A DNA stretch of 41,302 nucleotides from Clostridiales bacterium. GTDB taxonomy: Bacteria; Bacillota; Clostridia; Oscillospirales; Oscillospiraceae. The stretch covers positions 1-41,302 of the forward strand of contig JAJBUB010000102.1 in the NCBI GenBank assembly GCA_020860575.1. The letters run 5' to 3'. Positions 8,254-16,180 of the stretch are shown one piece after another. The position numbers and the translations under genes were made by a program. The notes beneath the pieces are model-generated. The model made no database searches. It was not told the origin of the DNA and worked only from the letters and a program-made list of their open reading frames with translations. Numbering within the stretch: position 1 is the stretch's first letter; the number at the start of each line of letters is the position of its first letter.

Positions 8254-9681
8254 ATGATTTTGTATGTGGACAGACAGGATCTCCCCGACCCGGAGCATCC
8301 CGACCCGGCGGTGCTCCAGTGGTGCATCCGCAAGGCGGAGATCGCCAACGGACGGTATCAGCGGCTGGACCGGTATTACCGGGGGGAACACGACATCCTC
8401 CGGCGCAGCGGCGGGGAGGGGGAGAGCCGGGTGGCGGTGAACTACGCCCGGTATGTGGTGGACATCGCCCTGGGGTACTATCTGGGGACGGACGTGAAGT
8501 ACGACCCCAATCCTCAGAGCTGGGGAGAGACCCCCTCCCAGGGACTGCTGGGACGGCGGGCGCTGGACATCACCCCTCTGCTGGCCTGCTATGACCGGCA
8601 GCACATCGGCCAGGTGGACCGGGAGATCGGCAAGACCATGGGAGTGATGGGGGACTGCCTGGAGCTGTGCTACGCCTCCTGCGAGGCAGATCCCCACCCC
8701 AGGAGCGCCCGGATCGACCCGCGAAACGGCATTCTCCTGTGCGACGCCACCGTGGAGCACAACAAGCTGCTGGCCCTGGTCTGGGAGCGGCGAGAGCGGC
8801 CCTCCGGAGAGCAGTATTACGCCGTCACCTGCTATACCGACCGGACGGAGCGGGACTATATCAGCGGCGACCTGGAGACGGCGGCCTTTCGGCCTATCGG
8901 CCCGGCGAGAGAGCATTATTTCGGGGCGGTGCCGGTGATCGCCTATGAGAACAACGCCGAACGCCAGGGGGACTTTGAGCAGATCATGAGCCTGATCGAC
9001 GCCTATGACGATCTGATGTCCAGCCGCCTCACTGACAAGCGGCGGTTCGTGGACGCGCTGCTGGTGTTCTTCGGCATGACCCTGGCTCCAGGGGAGGAGG
9101 AAAAGCTGCTCCGGGAGCGGTTCATCGACGGAGCGCCCCTGGACGCCCGGGCGGAGTACATCCAGAAGACCTTCGACGAGGCGGGGGTGCAGGTGCTGGC
9201 GGACAGCCTGGTGCGGGAGATGCACAAGATGACCCTGACGGTGGATATGTCCGACGAGCAGTTCTCCGGCAACGCCTCCGGGCAGGCGCTGAAGCTGAAG
9301 CTGCTGACCATGGAGCAGCTGGTACAGGGCAAGATGCGGCAGATGGAGCGGGGACTGCGGGAGCGGTTCGAGCTGTACAGCCACTGGTTGGCCGTCAAGG
9401 GGGAGATGGCCCCGGTGTCGGCGGCGGAGGTGGACGTGGTATTCACCCGGAATTTGCCCATCAACGAGAGCGAGACGGTGGACATGGTGACCCGCCTCCG
9501 GGGGATGGTGGACGACCAGACGCTGCTGGGGCAGCTCTGGTTCATCCGGGACCCGGCGGAGGCGCTCCGGAATCTCCGCCGCCAGGAGCAGCTACAGGGG
9601 ACAGCAGGCGATGCCTGTGACCATAACAGGACGGGGCGGGCCTTCGGGAACGGTCCGGACAGAGAGGAGAAGGTCAGATGA
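8254..9681 (+). CDS. Phage portal protein (SPP1 gp6 type)
   Basis: A 475-residue portal subunit, the ring at one capsid vertex through which DNA enters and to which the tail attaches. Family features: the N-terminal RYQRLDRYYRGEHDIL, then VAVNYARYVVDIALGYYLG, the central PVIAYENNAERQGDFEQI block followed by LIDAYDDLMSSRLTDKRRF, and a long helical region ending in SGQALKLKLLTMEQ. ATG at 8254 is preferred, six nt after GAGGTG; a GTG nine nt earlier lies inside that site. The stop overlaps the next ATG (ATGA). Confidence 0.92.
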   Translation: MILYVDRQDLPDPEHPDPAVLQWCIRKAEIANGRYQRLDRYYRGEHDILRRSGGEGESRVAVNYARYVVDIALGYYLGTDVKYDPNPQSWGETPSQGLLGRRALDITPLLACYDRQHIGQVDREIGKTMGVMGDCLELCYASCEADPHPRSARIDPRNGILLCDATVEHNKLLALVWERRERPSGEQYYAVTCYTDRTERDYISGDLETAAFRPIGPAREHYFGAVPVIAYENNAERQGDFEQIMSLIDAYDDLMSSRLTDKRRFVDALLVFFGMTLAPGEEEKLLRERFIDGAPLDARAEYIQKTFDEAGVQVLADSLVREMHKMTLTVDMSDEQFSGNASGQALKLKLLTMEQLVQGKMRQMERGLRERFELYSHWLAVKGEMAPVSAAEVDVVFTRNLPINESETVDMVTRLRGMVDDQTLLGQLWFIRDPAEALRNLRRQEQLQGTAGDACDHNRTGRAFGNGPDREEKVR

Positions 9682-10217
9682 GCGCAGAGGAGCTGAGACA
9701 GGAGCGGCCGGATTTGGACACGCTGCTCCGGGAGGATCGGGACTATCAGTCCGCCTATGACAGAAAGGTGAGCCAGGCTCTGGCCACCGCCCGGGCCAAC
9801 TGGGAACGGGACCGTCAGGGGGAGGAGGACCGGCTTCGGCAGACGCTGGAGGCGGAGATGCAGGAGACGCTGGCGCAGGAGCGGCAGGTGCTGGCCGGGC
9901 AGCGGCAGGACTTTGACCGGCGGCTCCGGCAGGTGGCGGTGGGGGAGGCTCTGCAGCAGCGGGGCCTGGACGCCCGCTTCGCCCCCTGGATCACCGGCGA
10001 GAGCGACGAGGACTCCGCCCAGCGGGTGGAGGCGTTCACCGGGCTGTTTCAGGAGGCCCTGTCCCAAGCGGTGGCCGGACGGATGCGGGGGGAGGCCGCC
10101 CCCAGAGAGCCGGACCGGCCCCGTGAGCTGACCCGTGAGCAGGTGCGGGGGATGTCCCCCAAAGAGATCAACCGGAACTGGGAGCAGATCTCCGGCCTGC
10201 TCCGGGAGACGCAATGA
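9678..10217 (+). CDS. Phage scaffold protein (DUF4355-like)
   Basis: A 179-residue, highly charged, mostly helical protein with a long predicted coiled coil (about residues 40-90, rich in Q, E and R). It starts inside the portal stop codon (4-nt overlap) and directly precedes the capsid gene, the standard position of internal scaffolds that guide capsid assembly and are then removed. The segment from RRLRQVAVGEALQQRGLDAR to FAPWITGES matches the DUF4355-type scaffold pattern. Function is inferred from position and composition. Confidence 0.8.
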   Translation: MSAEELRQERPDLDTLLREDRDYQSAYDRKVSQALATARANWERDRQGEEDRLRQTLEAEMQETLAQERQVLAGQRQDFDRRLRQVAVGEALQQRGLDARFAPWITGESDEDSAQRVEAFTGLFQEALSQAVAGRMRGEAAPREPDRPRELTREQVRGMSPKEINRNWEQISGLLRETQ

Positions 10218-10258
10218 CACGGTACGACAATGACAACATAAGGAAAGGATGAGAGCGA

Positions 10259-11104
10259 ATGGCATTTTCCAATTTTATCCCTGAGATCTGGTCCGCCCGG
10301 CTGCTGGAGCATCTGGACAACGTCCACGTCTACGCCGGTCTGATGAACCGGGACTATGAGGGCGAGATCCGGGCCTATGGCGACACGGTACACATCAATC
10401 AGCTGGGGGACATCACCATCAGCGACTACACCGGCGCGGACATCGCCGACCCGGAGGAGCTGGACGGCTCCATGCAGGACCTGACCATCGACAAGGCCAA
10501 GTATTTCAACTTCCAGGTGAAGGACGTGGACCACGCCCAGTCCAACCCCAAGCTGGTGGATGCCGCCATGCAGCGGGCCAGCTACGGCATGAACGACGTG
10601 ATCGACCAGTATCTGGCCTCCCTGCTGCTGGAGGGGGCGGACAGCGGCAATGTCCTCTATGACGACAGCTCCGCCGTCACCCCTACCAGTGCCGACGCCT
10701 ACGACTATCTGGTGGACCTGGGGGTGCTGCTCAACGAGGCCAACGTTCCCATGCTGGGACGGTGGGTGGTGCTGCCTCCCTGGTACCACGGTCTGCTGCT
10801 GAAGGACTCCCGGTTCGTGGGCAACGGCACCGGCTACAACCAGGCCATCCTCCAGGGCGGTCTGGTGGGCGAGGCCGCCGGGTTCCAGATCCATCTGTCC
10901 AACAACGTCCCCAACACCAACGGCTCTCTGTACAAGGTCATCGCCGGCACCAGCGCCGCCGGGGCCTATGCCGAGCAGCTGGTGGAGCTGGAGGCCTACC
11001 GGCTGGAGAAGAACTTCTCCGACGCCGTGAAGGGCCTCCACGTCTACGGGGCCAAGGTCGTCCAGCCCAAGGCCCTGGCGGTCATGACCTGCAACAAGGG
11101 GTAA
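10259..11104 (+). CDS. Phage major capsid protein
   Basis: A 281-residue coat protein of the P22/HK97-fold class used by many Firmicutes siphoviruses. The start MAFSNFIPEIWSARLLEHLD is followed by YEGEIRAYGDTVHINQLGD. The middle, VLLNEANVPMLGRWVVLPP, and the C-terminal RLEKNFSDAVKGLHVYGAKV are typical of this group. The size suits a T=7-type shell, and no cleaved delta domain is evident, in keeping with a separate scaffold gene upstream. The start follows AGGAAAGG. Confidence 0.92.
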   Translation: MAFSNFIPEIWSARLLEHLDNVHVYAGLMNRDYEGEIRAYGDTVHINQLGDITISDYTGADIADPEELDGSMQDLTIDKAKYFNFQVKDVDHAQSNPKLVDAAMQRASYGMNDVIDQYLASLLLEGADSGNVLYDDSSAVTPTSADAYDYLVDLGVLLNEANVPMLGRWVVLPPWYHGLLLKDSRFVGNGTGYNQAILQGGLVGEAAGFQIHLSNNVPNTNGSLYKVIAGTSAAGAYAEQLVELEAYRLEKNFSDAVKGLHVYGAKVVQPKALAVMTCNKG

Positions 11105-11108
11105 GACC

Positions 11109-11468
11109 ATGACGAACGAGCAGATGGAGTCCAGTCTGGAGCGGCTGGCCAGAAAGCTGGGGCTGGAAAATCCTGAAGAGGACGTGGCCCTGCTGCTGGA
11201 GGACGAGCTGCTGGACGCCGAGGGGGAGCTGCTGATCTATCTGGGGGTGAGCTCCCTGGAGGAGCAGTTCCTCTATAAGGCGGTGGAGCTGGCGGCCCTC
11301 TACTATCAGCGGGACCGTTGGGAGCTGGAGGGCGGCGGGCTGCGCTCTGCCGCCTACTCCGAGGGACAAATCAGCCAGCCCGAGCAGTATCTCTCCCCCG
11401 CCGAGCTGCGGGCCGGGACGGCGGAGATCCTGGACAGTCTGGCCCGGTACCGGAGGGTGTCATGCTGA
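11109..11468 (+). CDS. Phage head-tail connector protein
   Basis: A 119-residue, largely helical acidic protein directly after the capsid gene, in the position of gp6/gp15-type connectors that bind under the portal. The pattern LLLEDELLDAEGELLIYLG followed by FLYKAVELAALYYQRDRW is characteristic of Firmicutes head-tail connectors. It starts four nt after the capsid stop with an AAGGGG site and its 3' end overlaps the next gene by 7 nt. Confidence 0.8.
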   Translation: MTNEQMESSLERLARKLGLENPEEDVALLLEDELLDAEGELLIYLGVSSLEEQFLYKAVELAALYYQRDRWELEGGGLRSAAYSEGQISQPEQYLSPAELRAGTAEILDSLARYRRVSC

Positions 11469-11836
11469 GCCGTCAGACCCCCCTGGCCTGGCGGCGGGGG
11501 TTCTCCCTCTACCGGCGCAGTCTGGAGACGGACAGCATGGGGGACCCGGCAGCGGTCTACCACATGGACGAGCCGGACTTCACCGCCGCAGACGGGACGG
11601 AGGACGGCATCTGCTGGCAGAGCGTTCAGTCCTGGCAGAGCGGCGGGCGGCTGACCTCCGGCCTCGCCCGACAGGAGCCGGGAGAGAGCTCCACCGGGGC
11701 GGTGGAGGGGTGCCTCTTCACCGATTTGGAGCTGTCGCCGGGGGACCGTCTGACCATCGGAGAGGGGCTGTACGAGGTGCGCTCCCTCCAGCAGTGGCCG
11801 GGACACCGGAAGGTGCTGGCCCAGCGGATCGGGTGA
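11462..11836 (+). CDS. Phage head-closure / head-tail adaptor protein
   Basis: A 124-residue predominantly beta-strand protein. It starts at ATG 11462 inside the preceding gene; an in-frame extension back to 11318 is out of frame with the connector and not conserved. Its order, after the connector and before the tail-completion protein, matches the stopper (SPP1 gp16-like). The C-terminal strands (GDRLTIGEGLYEVRSLQQWP) look like this small barrel family. The product is inferred mainly from position. Confidence 0.7.
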   Translation: MLSRQTPLAWRRGFSLYRRSLETDSMGDPAAVYHMDEPDFTAADGTEDGICWQSVQSWQSGGRLTSGLARQEPGESSTGAVEGCLFTDLELSPGDRLTIGEGLYEVRSLQQWPGHRKVLAQRIG

Positions 11837-11847
11837 GGTGATACGGG

Positions 11848-12237
11848 ATGGCAGACATCAGATGGGCCATGGTAGACGCCCGGGAGCAGGTGCGCCAGGC
11901 ATTGGAAACGATGGAGACGGAGCGATCCTTCTCCCTCCGGGGGAGGTTCGCCCCCGGCAGCGCGGAGCCGCCCGTGGTGGTCTGGGGGGAATACTCCAAC
12001 ATCGCCACCGACTGTCCGGTAGTGGACGAGCTGGTCTTTCAGGTAGACCTGTGGACCGCCGACCGGGACAGTCAGAACGAACTGGCAACGGCGGTGAATC
12101 AGGCTCTGGGTCAGATCGGCCTGCGGCGCATCTACGCCGGGCCGGATGGCTATGAGGACATTGGGCCGGGGTACTGCCGCAAGACCCTCCGGTTTGGCCG
12201 GAGGGTGGACAAGCGGACGTTGCGGCTGGTGGACTGA
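11848..12237 (+). CDS. Phage tail-completion protein
   Basis: A 129-residue protein in the slot of SPP1 gp17/HK97 gp10-type tail-completion (joining) proteins, just before the tail tube. The segment CPVVDELVFQVDLWTADRDS followed by a helix and RIYAGPDGYEDIGPGYCRKT resembles the alpha/beta fold of these neck proteins. ATG at 11848 is 11 nt after the previous stop with GGTGATACGGG upstream. The family is inferred from size, order and pattern. Confidence 0.7.
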   Translation: MADIRWAMVDAREQVRQALETMETERSFSLRGRFAPGSAEPPVVVWGEYSNIATDCPVVDELVFQVDLWTADRDSQNELATAVNQALGQIGLRRIYAGPDGYEDIGPGYCRKTLRFGRRVDKRTLRLVD

Positions 12238-12401
12238 GGAGGCTAGGGACGGATTCGCCGGGGGACTCTGCTGGACGGCAGTGCCTGCGGCTCTCCCTCA
12301 GTCGCCTTGCGGCGACAGCTCCGCTGTCAAGCGGTACTTCTGCTGCGCTCCCTGCCTTAAAGCGGGAGCCAAGTGAATGAACAGAAAGGAATGATACGAC
12401 A
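12238..12401. repeat. Palindromic REP/MITE-like sequence between tail genes
   Basis: This is the only large gap in an otherwise packed cassette. It holds an outer inverted repeat, GGCTCTCCC (from 12289) with GGGAGCC (to 12370), and an inner perfect hairpin GTCGCC-TTGC-GGCGAC (12301-12316). The CCCTCAGTCGCC...GGCGACAGCTCC arrangement followed by GGGAGCCAAG recalls short palindromic repeats scattered through gut Clostridia genomes. That recognition is from memory and untested. It is non-coding and might instead act as an mRNA stabiliser or attenuator before the highly expressed tube gene. Confidence 0.55.
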
Positions 12402-12815
12402 ATGGCAACACAGGGACTTTCCACCATTGGCATTCAGGTCAAGGTCAACGAGGTGGCTATGAACTATGTCACCGAGATCGGCGACATCGGCGGCACTCCC
12501 GCCACGCTGGACGCCACCTGTATGCAGGACAGCATGAAGAAGAGCGTCCCCGGCGTGCAGGACGTGAAGGCGTTTGAGGTGACCTACCTCTACGACAACA
12601 CCGCCGCCGACTCGGACTATCGGGTGCTCAAGGCCCTCCAGACGGCGGGGAAGGTGGTGCCCATCGGGGTGGTATTCCCGGACGGGACCACCTTCACCAG
12701 CTCCGGCTACGTCAGCACCTATGTGGTGGGGGCGAAGGTGGATGAGCTGATCTCCGCCAAGCTGTCTATGACCCTCCAGAGCGACTGGACGGTCACCGAC
12801 CCCAGCGCGGCGTAA
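12402..12815 (+). CDS. Phage major tail (tube) protein
   Basis: A 137-residue tail tube subunit, mainly beta strands, which polymerises around the tape measure. The pattern GIQVKVNEVAMNYVTEIGDI, DATCMQDSMKKSVPGVQD, then strands ending LSMTLQSDWTV is typical of the short tube proteins of Firmicutes siphoviruses. It lies immediately upstream of the two-frame chaperone gene pair. The start follows AGAAAGGA. Confidence 0.85.
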   Translation: MATQGLSTIGIQVKVNEVAMNYVTEIGDIGGTPATLDATCMQDSMKKSVPGVQDVKAFEVTYLYDNTAADSDYRVLKALQTAGKVVPIGVVFPDGTTFTSSGYVSTYVVGAKVDELISAKLSMTLQSDWTVTDPSAA

Positions 12816-12884
12816 CAGACGTTCCAATGGCTGTCCCGTTCTTCGGAGCGGGACGGCCTGAGTAAATGAAACGGAGGGATTTCA

Positions 12885-13313
12885 ATGGCAAGAAAGTATC
12901 TCCCCCTGCGGGGAGACGGACGGGAATACCGGCTGCGGCTGACGGTGGGGGGACAGCGGAACCTCCGGGAGCGGTTCCAGGAGGAGACGCTCCAGACCGT
13001 CCTCCTGGCCGCCGGGGACAGCGAGCGGCTGTGCGCCCTGCTGGGAGAGGCCCTGAGCTGGCCCGGCAGCGGCAACGACTGCACCGATGGGGAGCAGTTC
13101 CTGGACCTGCTGGTGGACTGGGGCTATCAGGGACAGGAGCGGTTCGGGGCGCTGGCCTTTGACCTGGCGGCTGCCTCCGGTCTGCTGACGGCAGAGCAGG
13201 CCGGGCAGCTCAAGGGAGCTCTCCGCTCGGCGGTGGAGCAGGCCTATACCCGGATGGAGACACCGGAGACGGTCCAGGAGGAACAGACCGCTGCCCCTTT
13301 TCTCCGGGCCTGA
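12885..13313 (+). CDS. Tail assembly chaperone, short form (gpG-like)
   Basis: A 142-residue acidic protein, product of normal termination at 13311-13313. In siphoviruses this position between tube and tape measure encodes the chaperone that coats the tape measure during tail assembly; a second form arises by -1 frameshifting. Near its end, codons CCT TTT (13296-13301) preceded by C form a canonical X_XXY_YYZ slippery heptamer. The start at 12885 follows ACGGAGGG. Sequence similarity alone would not identify it; position and the shift site do. Confidence 0.82.
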   Translation: MARKYLPLRGDGREYRLRLTVGGQRNLRERFQEETLQTVLLAAGDSERLCALLGEALSWPGSGNDCTDGEQFLDLLVDWGYQGQERFGALAFDLAAASGLLTAEQAGQLKGALRSAVEQAYTRMETPETVQEEQTAAPFLRA

Positions 13314-13633
13314 CCCTGGAGGAGCTGCTGGAGGCCGGCGTCCGGGCGGGGGGCAGTCCCCCGGAGCTGGAGGACTGGACCTGGGGCGAGGTGCTTCAGC
13401 TCGTCCGGTGCCGCCGGGAGGCGGAGCGGCAGCGGTATCAGGCCCTGAGCGTCATCGCCTGGGAGCAGGCGGTGTTCACCGCCCGGCTGCTGGCGGGGGA
13501 GCGGGCCGAGCCGGTATACGAGCGGTTCCCCTTCTGGGAGGAATCGGAACAGGCATCCCTCCGGCTGGCGGGCTATCGGTCCATGATGGAGCGCCTGGCC
13601 GGGAACAAGAGAGAGGTGAGAGAGCATGAGTGA
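12885..13633 (+). CDS. Tail assembly chaperone, -1 frameshift fusion (gpG-T-like)
   Basis: Shifting -1 at C_CCT_TTT (13295-13301) makes a 249-residue fusion: 139 residues of the short form followed by 110 residues from the -1 frame (continuing SPGLTLEELLEAGVRAGG and ending NKREVREHE). The -1 frame stays open from the shift site to 13633, has no ATG and no usable ribosome site at its beginning, and its only early candidate start is a GTG at 13391 well inside it. The helical T-like extension binds the tape measure in lambda. This is the conserved arrangement found in most long-tailed phages. The frameshift itself is predicted, not demonstrated. Confidence 0.85.
13295..13301 (+). promoter_or_regulatory. 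Programmed -1 ribosomal frameshift site
   Basis: Heptamer C_CCT_TTT in the zero frame. After slippage the codons read CCC and TTT, so both tRNAs re-pair well. The zero-frame stop lies 10 nt beyond, and GC-rich sequence downstream can form a stimulatory structure. Only one such site is apparent in the overlap. Confidence 0.8.
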
Positions 13634-15761
13634 CAGTACGCAGGAGGCGGCCCGGATCCGGGCAGAGCTGTCGGCGGCCAACGATGCAGCCCTCCGCTTT
13701 ACCGCCAGCGCCGCCCAGATGCAGAGCGCCTATACCTATGCGCTGAACCGGATGAACAGCGCACTGAGCCAGCTCTCCGGGGCATTCCGGGGGCTGGAGG
13801 CGGTGGGGATGAACGCCTTCTCCAGCCTGATCTCCGCCGTGACCCCGGCGGTGCAGACCCTGTCCAATCTGGCAGTGAAGCTGTTCGGGGCCACGGTCTG
13901 GCAGTCGGGGACGAAGGCGGCCAACGCCACGGCCTCCGCCATCAATTCTGTGGCAAAGGCGGCCAAATCGGCGGCCAGCGCCCAGCGTGACCTATACGGC
14001 TTTGACCAGATCACACGGGTCAGCGCCAGCTCCGGCAGCGGCTCCTCCGGGGGCGGCTCCGGCAGTGGCTCCTCCGGGGGCAGCGGTCAGGCGGAGGGGA
14101 GCTGGGTGCGCATCTCCGGACTGCTGGACAGCTTCGCGGAAAGGGCAAAGTCAGTCCTGAGCCAGATCTGGCAGCCCTTTGCCGACGCCTGGGACAGCCA
14201 GGGAGCCGGGGTGGTGGAGGCGGCCCAGGCCGCCCTCGCCAACATCGGTTCGGCGGCGGCCGCCGTGGGCAGCAGCTGGCTCAAGGCCTGGACGGGCGGG
14301 GCCGGGGAGCAGGCGGTGTCCTCTGTGCTGAGCATCGTCCAAAGCCTGCTGACGGCGGTGGGCAATGTCGCCGCCCGGTTCCGGGAGGCCTGGACTGCCG
14401 GGGGCGCAGGAGACGCTATCTTCCAGGATCTGGCGGACATCGCCAACGTCTTTCTGGGGGCGCTGGAGGACATGGCCTCCGCCACCGCCGCCTGGGCGGG
14501 GCAACTGGACTTCTCCGGCCTGGTCAGCGGCTTCGGTAATCTGGTGTCCGCCTGCAAGCCGCTGGTGGAGCTGCTGTCCGGCGGGCTGAGCTGGGCGTAT
14601 ACCAACGTGCTGCTGCCCCTGGCGGGGTGGGTCATCCAGTCGGCGGGACCGGCAGCGCTGAATGTGCTGACCTCGGCGGTCAACCTGTTCACCTCCGCGC
14701 TGAACCTGTTCCAGCCCCTGGGACTGGCGGTGTGGAACAATCTGCTCCAGCCCCTGGGCCGCTGGACGGGGCAGGTCATCACCGCCGCTCTGGGGGCGGT
14801 CTCCAACGCCTTCAACGCCCTGGCGGGGGCGCTGAACGGCCTGCCCGCCGGGTGGGAGTCGCTGAAGGCCAGGGCCTCCAGCATCTGGACGTCTATCAAA
14901 ACCGCCCTGACCGGGGCGGCAAACGGCAGCAAAACTGCTGTGATCAGCGCCTTTGCGCAGATAAACAGCGGCGTGAGCAGCCGGGGAGCCAGTCTGAAAA
15001 CCAGTGTGGCAGGCATCTGGTCCTCCATCAAGAGCACCCTCTCCAGTGTGGCGGGCAGCTGTAAGACCTCGGTGATCAGCGCCTTTACCCAGATGACCAG
15101 CGGCGCGACCGGCCAGGGAGCCAGTCTGAAAACCAGTGTGGCAGGCATCTGGTCCTCCATCAAGAGCGCCCTCTCCAGTGCGGCGGGCAGCTGTAAGACC
15201 TCGGTGGTCAGCGCCTTTACCCAGATGAACAGCGGCGCGACCAGCCAGGGCAACAGCCTGAAAACCAGGCTGTCCGGCATTTTCGGCACCATCGTCACCA
15301 ATATCAAGAGCAAGCTGAGCAGCGTCAAGACCGCCCTGACCACCCCCTTCAAAAACGGGCTGAATGCGGTGATCGACCTGGTGAACCGCATGATTAACAA
15401 AGTGAACTCGGCGCTGAAATTCTCCTGGTCAGCGGTCAAGGTGCTGGGCAAGGTCATCGTCCCGGCGGGGAGCGTGACCCTGGCGAAGCTCCCCACTATC
15501 TCCAGGCTGGCGGAGGGCGGCGTCACCACCGGGCCGGTGTTCTCCCTGATCGGCGAGGCGGGCCGGGAGGCGGTGCTGCCTCTGGAGCGGAACACGGACT
15601 GGATGGACCGGCTGGCGGAGCGTCTGGCCCAGGCGGAGGGCCGTCAGGGGGACGGCCTGGTGCTGGAGGTCCATGTGGGGGATGAGCTGCTGGCAAAGCA
15701 GGTCATCCGCAGAGTGAACGAGACCACCCGGCGGACGGGGCGCTGCCCCATCTACGTCTGA
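13626..15761 (+). CDS. Phage tail tape measure protein
   Basis: A 711-residue protein that sets tail length. It starts 8 nt inside the -1 frame end. The N-terminal part is helical with a QRDLYGFDQITRV block typical of this family, followed by a Ser/Gly linker (about residues 136-156). A hydrophobic helical middle follows, then tandem 44-residue repeats (about 410-541, with a degenerate continuation). The C-terminal segment, with LAEGGVTTGPVFSLIGEAGR and AVLPLERN, is also typical. At the usual ratio of about 1.5 angstrom per residue the tail would be near 105 nm. No lytic transglycosylase or peptidase domain is evident. Confidence 0.92.
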   Translation: MSDSTQEAARIRAELSAANDAALRFTASAAQMQSAYTYALNRMNSALSQLSGAFRGLEAVGMNAFSSLISAVTPAVQTLSNLAVKLFGATVWQSGTKAANATASAINSVAKAAKSAASAQRDLYGFDQITRVSASSGSGSSGGGSGSGSSGGSGQAEGSWVRISGLLDSFAERAKSVLSQIWQPFADAWDSQGAGVVEAAQAALANIGSAAAAVGSSWLKAWTGGAGEQAVSSVLSIVQSLLTAVGNVAARFREAWTAGGAGDAIFQDLADIANVFLGALEDMASATAAWAGQLDFSGLVSGFGNLVSACKPLVELLSGGLSWAYTNVLLPLAGWVIQSAGPAALNVLTSAVNLFTSALNLFQPLGLAVWNNLLQPLGRWTGQVITAALGAVSNAFNALAGALNGLPAGWESLKARASSIWTSIKTALTGAANGSKTAVISAFAQINSGVSSRGASLKTSVAGIWSSIKSTLSSVAGSCKTSVISAFTQMTSGATGQGASLKTSVAGIWSSIKSALSSAAGSCKTSVVSAFTQMNSGATSQGNSLKTRLSGIFGTIVTNIKSKLSSVKTALTTPFKNGLNAVIDLVNRMINKVNSALKFSWSAVKVLGKVIVPAGSVTLAKLPTISRLAEGGVTTGPVFSLIGEAGREAVLPLERNTDWMDRLAERLAQAEGRQGDGLVLEVHVGDELLAKQVIRRVNETTRRTGRCPIYV
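14853..15248 (+). repeat. 132-bp tandem repeats inside the tape measure gene
   Basis: Units at 14853-14984 (diverged), 14985-15116 and 15117-15248 encode 44-residue blocks, and a decayed fourth unit follows. The second and third units are nearly identical in nucleotide sequence (shared GGAGCCAGTCTGAAAACCAG exactly 132 nt apart). This points to recent in-frame duplication that lengthened the ruler. Confidence 0.9.
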
Positions 15762-15780
15762 TGAGAGGAGGAAAACAGCT

Positions 15781-16164
15781 ATGGCAACGGTTTCGGTCAG
15801 AGGTCTGACCATCAACGGGGCGTCCATGCCCGACCCGGCGCTGGAGGGGGTGACCATCTCCACGGAGAAGGTGTGGTCCTCCAACACCGGGCGGACAGCC
15901 TCCGGCAGGATGGTGGGGAGCATTATTGCCACCAAGACCACCATCAAAATCAAGTGGCCGGTGCTCACCACCAACCAGATCGCCGTCATCGAGGCGGCGG
16001 TCAGTGACCCGGACAGCCCCTTCGTCCCGGTGTCCTACACCGATATGTGCGGGGAGACGGTGGAGCGGACGGTGTATTTCGGCACCCCCAGCTACACCCT
16101 CTACTCCTGGGCGGACGGGCTGACCCTGGTAAAAGACGCCTCGGTGGAGGGCATCGAGCAGTAG
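15781..16164 (+). CDS. Small phage structural protein (DUF6711-like)
   Basis: A 127-residue beta-rich protein directly after the tape measure gene and the last gene of the cassette. The start MATVSVRGLTINGASMPDPA, a central IIATKTTIKIKWPVLTTNQI and a C-terminal YSWADGLTLVKDASVEGIEQ resemble DUF6711-type proteins of Firmicutes phage tails. In a complete phage one would expect distal tail and tail-associated lysin genes here; they are missing. The exact role is unknown. Confidence 0.65.
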   Translation: MATVSVRGLTINGASMPDPALEGVTISTEKVWSSNTGRTASGRMVGSIIATKTTIKIKWPVLTTNQIAVIEAAVSDPDSPFVPVSYTDMCGETVERTVYFGTPSYTLYSWADGLTLVKDASVEGIEQ

Positions 16165-16180
16165 GAGCAGCGATGAAAAC

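Larger units (their letters stand above)
6537..16164 (+). mobile_element. Phage-derived head and tail gene cassette (prophage remnant or domesticated unit)
   Basis: Twelve closely packed same-strand genes follow canonical siphovirus order: small terminase, large terminase, portal, scaffold, capsid, connector proteins, tail tube, chaperones with a -1 frameshift, tape measure and one small structural protein. Most junctions overlap or are nearly touching, and all frames are open. Integrase, excisionase, repressor, replication, distal tail, fibre, holin and endolysin genes are all absent. Host genes with their own terminator and promoter abut both sides. GC richness and codon use look like the neighbours by eye. 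This fits either an old degraded prophage whose remaining genes have been kept, or a domesticated structural unit. Confidence 0.85.

Noticed and set aside
9003-10265. 420-codon minus-strand frame inside the portal/scaffold region
   Set aside because: Repetitive Leu/Pro/Arg/Ser composition, opposite in strand to a complete phage operon. No independent support.
13391-13633. Separate gene starting at GTG 13391 between chaperone and tape measure
   Set aside because: No ribosome site, and the same frame is open back to a perfect slippery heptamer, so a -1 frameshift extension explains it better.
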